DNA from: CAYTSA01 sp964440345
Lineage (GTDB): Bacteria > Desulfobacterota > Desulfovibrionia > Desulfovibrionales > Desulfovibrionaceae
Reading direction: 5' to 3'
Assembly (NCBI GenBank): GCA_964440345.1
Contig: CAYTSA010000076.1
Coordinates: 1-19,358 of the forward strand
Length of the DNA stretch: 19,358 nt
The translations under genes were made by a program, and so were the position numbers. Below the pieces are notes generated by a model. It did no database searches, was not told the origin of the DNA, and saw only the letters and a program-made list of their open reading frames with translations. This document shows, piece after piece, positions 15,113-19,358 of this stretch (within the stretch, counting starts at the first letter, position 1; every line of letters starts with the position of its first letter).

Positions 15113-16003
15113 ATGCACCGCAGACAAAAAGACAGGCTCATCCAGACAGGGTTCTTCTTCACCGCGGCCAGCTCCATCTTGGTTCTGTTCCTCATCATGG
15201 TATTTCTCTTTTACGAAGGGATACCCATCTTCCATGAAGTCTCCGTGACGGATTTTATTTTCGGAGAATACTGGTATCCCACACATGACTACGAACCGGA
15301 GTTCGGCATTTATCCCCTTATTATTGGTTCGTTGGCGGTAACGGTGGTGTCAGGCGCCATCGCCATCCCCTTGGGCATCATGACCGCCATTTATATGGCT
15401 GAAATTGCCGGCCCCAGAATGCGCAACTTCGTCAAGCCCACTGTAGAGATGCTCGAAGCGCTGCCCTCAGTTGTTATCGGCTTTTTCGGCATGGTTGTAG
15501 TCGCCCCTTTTCTGCAAAACACGTTTGACATCGCAACGGGCTTGAACCTGCTCAACGCGTCCGTCATGCTTGCGTTTATGGCTGTGCCCACCATTACCAG
15601 TCTGGCGGAGGATGCTATCTACTCGGTTTCTGACGAGATGCGCGAGGCTTCCCTGGCTTTGGGCGCCACCCAGTGGCAGACCATCGCCCGGGTTGTGCTG
15701 CCTGCTTCGCTGTCCGGCATTAGCACAGCCATAATTTTGGGCATGGCCCGGTCAATAGGCGAAACCATGGTCGTGCTCATGGTCGCCGGCGGCGCTGCGC
15801 TCATCCCCATTTCATTGCTGGATCCCATCCGGCCCATGCCGGCTTCCATTGCCGCAGAAATGGCTGAAGCTCCCTTCCGCAGTCCGCACTACCATGCGCT
15901 GTTCGCCATCGGCTTGGTGTTGTTCGTCTTCACCTTGTTCTTCAATATGATTGCGGCCTACATCGCAGAGAAGAAAAAGCAGGTCGGCACAGCCACCCTG
16001 TAA
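15113..16003 (+). CDS. pstC: Phosphate ABC transporter permease PstC
   Basis: Product of 296 aa with about six membrane helices. The first helix is at about 18-36, after a basic start (MHRRQKDR). The long periplasmic loop with FGEYWYPTHDYEPEFGI is typical of PstC. The EAA-type loop that contacts the ATPase reads REASLALGATQWQTIARVVL, and the family segment ARSIGETM follows it. The ATG at 15113 has AAGG about 8 nt upstream, a weak ribosome site. pstA starts 12 nt after the stop. Confidence 0.93.
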   Translation: MHRRQKDRLIQTGFFFTAASSILVLFLIMVFLFYEGIPIFHEVSVTDFIFGEYWYPTHDYEPEFGIYPLIIGSLAVTVVSGAIAIPLGIMTAIYMAEIAGPRMRNFVKPTVEMLEALPSVVIGFFGMVVVAPFLQNTFDIATGLNLLNASVMLAFMAVPTITSLAEDAIYSVSDEMREASLALGATQWQTIARVVLPASLSGISTAIILGMARSIGETMVVLMVAGGAALIPISLLDPIRPMPASIAAEMAEAPFRSPHYHALFAIGLVLFVFTLFFNMIAAYIAEKKKQVGTATL

Positions 16004-16015
16004 GGAGAAGATGCT

Positions 16016-16912
16016 ATGAGCACTGCCCAAACTGTCGAGTCTGTCCAAAACAACGCCGCCGTCAAACGCCGCAAGCCCATCCAGAGCGGCATGTTCAGCA
16101 TGTTCCGGGTGGCGGCGCTCATTAACGGCTTGGCGCTGGCCATCATCAGCGGCTACGTGCTGGTGCTGGGGGCGCCGGTCATCAGCTGGGAATTTATTAC
16201 TGCATTTCCCCGCGACTCCATGACTGCCGGGGGTATTTTCCCCTGTATTCTGGGCACCATTTTGCTAAGTTACGGTGCGTTGGCCATCGCCCTGCCCTGG
16301 GGGGTCGCCACCGCCATCTATCTGCAAGAATACGCCCGGCCCGGCATGGTCGTGAACATCATCCGGCTGGCCATCAACAACTTGGCTGGCGTGCCCTCGG
16401 TCGTCTTTGGCCTGTTTGGCCTGGCTTTCTTTGTGACCGTGTTGCAGATGGGCGTCTCGGTGCTGGCCGGTTGTTTCACCCTGGCCGCCTTCATTTTGCC
16501 TCTGGTCATTGGCTCGGCCGAGGAAGCCCTGCGGTCCGTGCCCCAGACCTACCGAGAAGCCTCGCTGGGCCTGGGCGGCACTAAATGGCAGACCATCTCC
16601 AAGGTCGTTCTGCCCGCCGCCGCCCCCGGCGTACTCACCGGCGCAATTCTGGGCGTTTCGCGGGCCTCTGGTGAAACCGCCGCCATCATGTTTACTGCCG
16701 CCATGTTCTACAACAAAGAGTTGCCCAACTCGCTCTTTGATTCTGTCATGGCCTTGCCGTACCATATCTACGTGCTCGCCACAGCCGGCACTGAGATCGA
16801 AAAAACCCGGCCCATGCAGTACGGCACCTCTCTGGTGCTCATCGTCCTGGTGCTGGGCATGAACATGCTCGCTATCTACGTTCGGGCAAAATTGCAAAAG
16901 CGGCTACGGTAG
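16016..16912 (+). CDS. pstA: Phosphate ABC transporter permease PstA
   Basis: Product of 298 aa, about six membrane helices after a cytosolic N-terminus of about 30 residues. The EAA-like loop is REASLGLGGTKWQTISKVVL, with SRASGETAAIM following, as is typical of PstA. The ribosome site AAGGAG overlaps the pstC stop. The next expected gene is pstB, the ATPase. Instead a strong terminator follows 58 nt after the stop, so the ATPase subunit must be encoded elsewhere if the transporter is functional. Confidence 0.93.
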   Translation: MSTAQTVESVQNNAAVKRRKPIQSGMFSMFRVAALINGLALAIISGYVLVLGAPVISWEFITAFPRDSMTAGGIFPCILGTILLSYGALAIALPWGVATAIYLQEYARPGMVVNIIRLAINNLAGVPSVVFGLFGLAFFVTVLQMGVSVLAGCFTLAAFILPLVIGSAEEALRSVPQTYREASLGLGGTKWQTISKVVLPAAAPGVLTGAILGVSRASGETAAIMFTAAMFYNKELPNSLFDSVMALPYHIYVLATAGTEIEKTRPMQYGTSLVLIVLVLGMNMLAIYVRAKLQKRLR

Positions 16913-16970
16913 CAACGCCTCAGCCGGCAGGCTTCATGATCGAAAAAAAAGTCTTTTCACCATGTTCTGT

Positions 16971-17012
16971 AAACGCCGTGCAGCAATCATTGCTGCACGG
17001 CGTTTTGTCTTC
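16971..17012 (+). terminator. Intrinsic terminator of the pst operon
   Basis: A stem of at least 13 bp (16973-16985 with 16991-17003, arm ACGCCGTGCAGCA), extendable by pairing of flanking A and T runs, with a loop of a few bases. It is followed by TTTTGTCTTCTTT. This is a good Rho-independent terminator for transcription leaving pstA. Confidence 0.88.
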
Positions 17013-17052
17013 TTTGGCAACGGCCCGGCAGCATTGACTCTTTTTGCTGCAG

Positions 17053-17081
17053 TTTACTGAAGTGATGAATTGTTCTATACA
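17053..17081 (+). promoter_or_regulatory. Candidate promoter of the phoH-like gene
   Basis: TTTACT (17053-17058) and TATACA (17076-17081) with a 17-bp spacer lie 54 bp before the ATG, behind the pst terminator. A second TTGACC occurs at 17083 without a good -10. The ribosome site AAGAGGAAGG is at 17116-17125. Confidence 0.45.
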
Positions 17082-17135
17082 TTGACCTGCGTTCTTTGAT
17101 ACGACGTTAGTCTGCAAGAGGAAGGCGCGAAACGC

Positions 17136-18335
17136 ATGATTGAAAAAAAGAAAAATTACATTTTAGACACCAACGTTCTTATTGAAAATCCTTACTCCAT
17201 TCTGAGCCTGCGAAACGGCGAAGACAATAATATTTACATCCCGTATCATGTGCTCCTGGAGTTAAACCAACTTAAAACAAATCCACGCATCCGGCATATC
17301 GTCTCCAAAGTCGTTGATGTTCTGCTGGACAACAAAGCCTCCATTCGGTTTATTCACAACGACTCGTCCATTTCCAAGTTTTCTGACGAGTTGGTGGATA
17401 ACCACATCCTGAACGAAATTACAGCGTCTGCAGATATTGACGACCCTATACTGATTACCAACGACAAAATTCTGCAGCTCCAGGCTGGGCTGGCCAATAT
17501 CAAGAGCGAGGGATTTCGCGACTCCATTCCTTTTGAATCTGAATCCCAGCTGTACACAGGATTTAACGAAAACGGCGGGCCGCAGGCGCCCAACAGCTTT
17601 TCCTGGCTGGAAGGCAAGCCCGTGTTTCATAGCGCCAACGGCGACGAAACCGTCAATTATTCGCTCTCCGTGTGGAATGTGAAACCGCGGACAGTGTATC
17701 AGAACCTGGCCATGCTGCTGATGCAGCACCCGGACATAGACATGGTTTCCGTGCAGAGCGAGGCTGGCTATGGGAAAACATTCCTGGCCCTGGCTTCAGC
17801 CCTCTATATGGTGATGGAGAAGCGGTATTATGAAAAAATTTACGTGGTGAAACCGACTATAGAGCTGGGCGCCAAAATGGGCTTTTTGCCTGGCGACGTG
17901 AAGGAAAAAATTGAACCGTACGTCAAATACATTCAGGACTTGGTCATGAAGCTGCACAACATGCGGCCGGCCAACAAGTTGTTCCTGAATCCCAACGAAG
18001 AGCCCTTGCGCTACAACCCCAAGCGCTTTGAGATACTTCCCCTGGCCTACATACGCGGTATGAACATTGAAAACGCCATCGTCATTATCGACGAGACCCA
18101 GAACCTTTCGCGCACCGAAGTACGCGCCTTGCTCACCCGCATGGGCGAGGGCGTCAAATGCCTCTGTCTGGGCGACACCCGGCAGGTGGACAACCCCTAC
18201 TTGAACGAATCAAACAACGGTCTCAATTGGATTGTCCGCAAATTCAAGGGATTTTCCAACTATGGACACATCGTGCTCAAGGGCGACAAGTCACGCGGAC
18301 CCATCACCGACATGGTCATCAAGTCCAAGTTGTAG
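17136..18335 (+). CDS. PIN-PhoH fusion ATPase (PhoH2/YlaK type)
   Basis: Product of 399 aa. An N-terminal PIN nuclease-like domain (about 6-130) has acidic residues Asp11 (ILDTNVLIE), Glu42 and Asp102/Asp103 with Asp110. A C-terminal PhoH-type helicase/ATPase follows (about 185-395): Walker A SEAGYGKTFLA (208-218), Walker B IVIIDETQN (315-323), GDTRQVD (346-352) and the C-terminal KSRGPI. The Walker A opens with Ser where PhoH proteins normally have Gly, while GKT is kept. PhoH2 proteins are described as RNA-unwinding and RNA-cleaving toxin-like enzymes in other bacteria. Length is slightly below the usual 430-450 aa. It follows the pst operon but has its own promoter; a phosphate link is only suggested by position and name. 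Confidence 0.9.
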   Translation: MIEKKKNYILDTNVLIENPYSILSLRNGEDNNIYIPYHVLLELNQLKTNPRIRHIVSKVVDVLLDNKASIRFIHNDSSISKFSDELVDNHILNEITASADIDDPILITNDKILQLQAGLANIKSEGFRDSIPFESESQLYTGFNENGGPQAPNSFSWLEGKPVFHSANGDETVNYSLSVWNVKPRTVYQNLAMLLMQHPDIDMVSVQSEAGYGKTFLALASALYMVMEKRYYEKIYVVKPTIELGAKMGFLPGDVKEKIEPYVKYIQDLVMKLHNMRPANKLFLNPNEEPLRYNPKRFEILPLAYIRGMNIENAIVIIDETQNLSRTEVRALLTRMGEGVKCLCLGDTRQVDNPYLNESNNGLNWIVRKFKGFSNYGHIVLKGDKSRGPITDMVIKSKL

Positions 18336-18356
18336 CAGTATTTTAGGAGTGATTGT

Positions 18357-19151
18357 ATGCCCCCTATTTGCGACGAAATTGATTACCGTTTGATCGGAGA
18401 CGACATGCAGGCCGTGGTCATTACGCTGGACCCGGCTGAGCAGGTCATGGCGGAAGCCGGCTCCATGCTCACCATGGACGTGACCATTGACATGCAGACG
18501 ACCATGTCCACGGACAAGAGCAAGGGCTTTTTCGGGAATGTGTTCAAGGCCGCAGGCCGGGCCATCGTGGGAGAAAGTTTCTTTATTACGAATTTTACCA
18601 ATATCGGCTCTGACCGGGGAGACGTGACCTTTGCAGCGCCTTATCCGGGCAAGATAACGCCCATGGACATGGCCGCACTGGGGGGCGAACTTATCTGCCA
18701 AAAGGACGCCTTCCTCTGCGCCGCCCGCGGTACAGACATCTCCATTGCTTTTCAAAAACGCGTGGGCGTGGGGCTCTTTGGCGGCGAAGGATTCATTTTG
18801 CAACGGCTTACCGGCGACGGTCTGGCTTTTGTCCACGCCGGGGGAACAGTCTTTGAGCGCAACCTTGGGCCGGGCGAAATGCTCCGGGTCGATTCCGGCT
18901 GTCTGGTGGCTTTTCAGCCTTCGGTCAACTATGACATCCAATTTGTCGGCGGTTTCAAGAACGCCCTGTTCGGCGGCGAAGGCCTTTTTCTGGCAACCAT
19001 GACAGGGCCAGGCAAAATATGGCTGCAAACTCTGCCTTTTAGCCGGTTGGCGGATAGAATGCTAGCCGCGGCCCGGTCCCTTGGCGGTAAATCCAAGGGC
19101 GAAGGCTCCCTGGCGCAGAACGTGTTTGGCGGCATTCTGGGCCGCGATTAG
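18357..19151 (+). CDS. AIM24 / TIGR00266 family protein
   Basis: Product of 264 aa, close to the normal family length, with no signal peptide or membrane helix. The sequence has the family blocks MVAEAGSMLTMD-like (here MAEAGSMLTMDV), the glycine-rich GFFGNVFKAAGRAIVGESFF, and the repeated FGGEGFILQRLTG...FGGEGLFLATMTGPG, consistent with its all-beta two-fold arrangement. Ribosome site AGGAG lies 7 nt before the ATG and the gap to the PhoH gene is 21 nt, so co-transcription is likely. Function is unknown in bacteria; the yeast relative is a mitochondrial protein. No separate terminator was recognised downstream. Confidence 0.9.
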   Translation: MPPICDEIDYRLIGDDMQAVVITLDPAEQVMAEAGSMLTMDVTIDMQTTMSTDKSKGFFGNVFKAAGRAIVGESFFITNFTNIGSDRGDVTFAAPYPGKITPMDMAALGGELICQKDAFLCAARGTDISIAFQKRVGVGLFGGEGFILQRLTGDGLAFVHAGGTVFERNLGPGEMLRVDSGCLVAFQPSVNYDIQFVGGFKNALFGGEGLFLATMTGPGKIWLQTLPFSRLADRMLAAARSLGGKSKGEGSLAQNVFGGILGRD

Positions 19152-19191
19152 CTGAAGGCGCTCTTCCGTAAATAGGGTCAGGTCTTTTATT

Positions 19192-19325
19192 TTAGCGTTT
19201 CCAGTTAACTCGCATTTTCTTCAAGATGTTGGATATGGTGTTGTAGTGCAAATCAAGATGCTTCGCTATTTTTTTCCTGATTAGCCACACTCCTCAGCCA
19301 ACTTTAACCCAAGTTTACCATTCTC
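19192..19325 (-). pseudogene. Decayed tail of a REP-type (Y1) transposase
   Basis: On the minus strand one frame gives ENGKLGLKLAEECG, and after a frameshift another gives RKKIAKHLDLHYNTISNIL ending KKMRVNWKR and stop at 19192-19194. The second part reads like a helix-turn-helix as found at the C-terminus of transposases of the REP-associated Y1 group. The flanking AATAGGGTCAGGTC is frequent behind such genes. There is also a stop codon just upstream, so the gene cannot be intact. The first part overlaps the terminal repeat. The family is a moderately confident reading. Confidence 0.5.
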
Positions 19326-19358
19326 GGGTCAAAAATCAAAAAATTTGACCTTTTTTTG
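19308..19358. repeat. Right copy of 51-bp terminal inverted repeat
   Basis: Exact reverse complement of 5-55. Its outer end is the last base of the window, so more of the repeat may lie beyond. On its inner side it continues into the transposase remnant, whereas the left copy continues into unrelated DNA. This suggests that the repeat belongs to a dispersed element family. Confidence 0.9.

Noticed and set aside
1..19358. Interpretation of the whole window as one transposon or integrative element
   Set aside because: There is no integrase, intact transposase or conjugation gene, and core metabolic genes occupy most of it. Contig ends in a repeat explain the inverted repeat more simply.

Overview
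The window is moderately GC-rich bacterial DNA whose gene content fits a Gram-negative, sulfate-reducer-like deltaproteobacterium of the Desulfovibrionaceae type. That placement is an inference from protein style and from the long GGGGAAACCTC-type hairpin. It carries lipoprotein signals, an intact pstSCA set and a TesA/YbbA/YbbP block, and no rRNA, tRNA or CRISPR was seen. The window is probably a whole assembly contig: its two ends carry the same 51-bp sequence in inverted orientation (5-55 and 19308-19358), and the right copy runs into a decayed transposase tail.

Left end (1-2.5 kb) is a zone of decayed mobile DNA: a short palindromic repeat, a broken DUF1778/TacA-type antitoxin gene (597-822), a long hairpin (985-1018) and an orphan phage terminase large subunit (1043-2488, minus strand).

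From 2652 to 7989 four plus-strand genes are packed with overlaps or a 3-nt gap: a PAS/HisKA_2 histidine kinase with a degenerate receiver domain, a lipoprotein-type SppA/S49 peptidase, a DUF58 membrane protein and a TgpA-like transglutaminase. They look like one envelope-related operon. A MoxR ATPase, the usual partner of DUF58/transglutaminase pairs, is absent here. This operon meets, with zero spacing, a minus-strand ABC exporter (ybbP-ybbA type, 7990-11261) divergent from a TesA-like esterase (11283-11966), the same arrangement as in E. coli.

From 12195 to 13822 a strong sigma70-like promoter drives three exported proteins of unknown role: a periplasmic protein, a FlgO-domain lipoprotein and a small four-cysteine protein. 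The first two share a similar core pattern. After a 384-nt regulatory region with Pho-box-like repeats come pstS, pstC and pstA (14207-16912), closed by a strong terminator with no pstB or phoU. Then come a PIN-PhoH ATPase (17136-18335) and an AIM24/TIGR00266 protein (18357-19151). The most interesting parts for follow-up are the exported three-gene cluster and the kinase-SppA-DUF58-transglutaminase unit.
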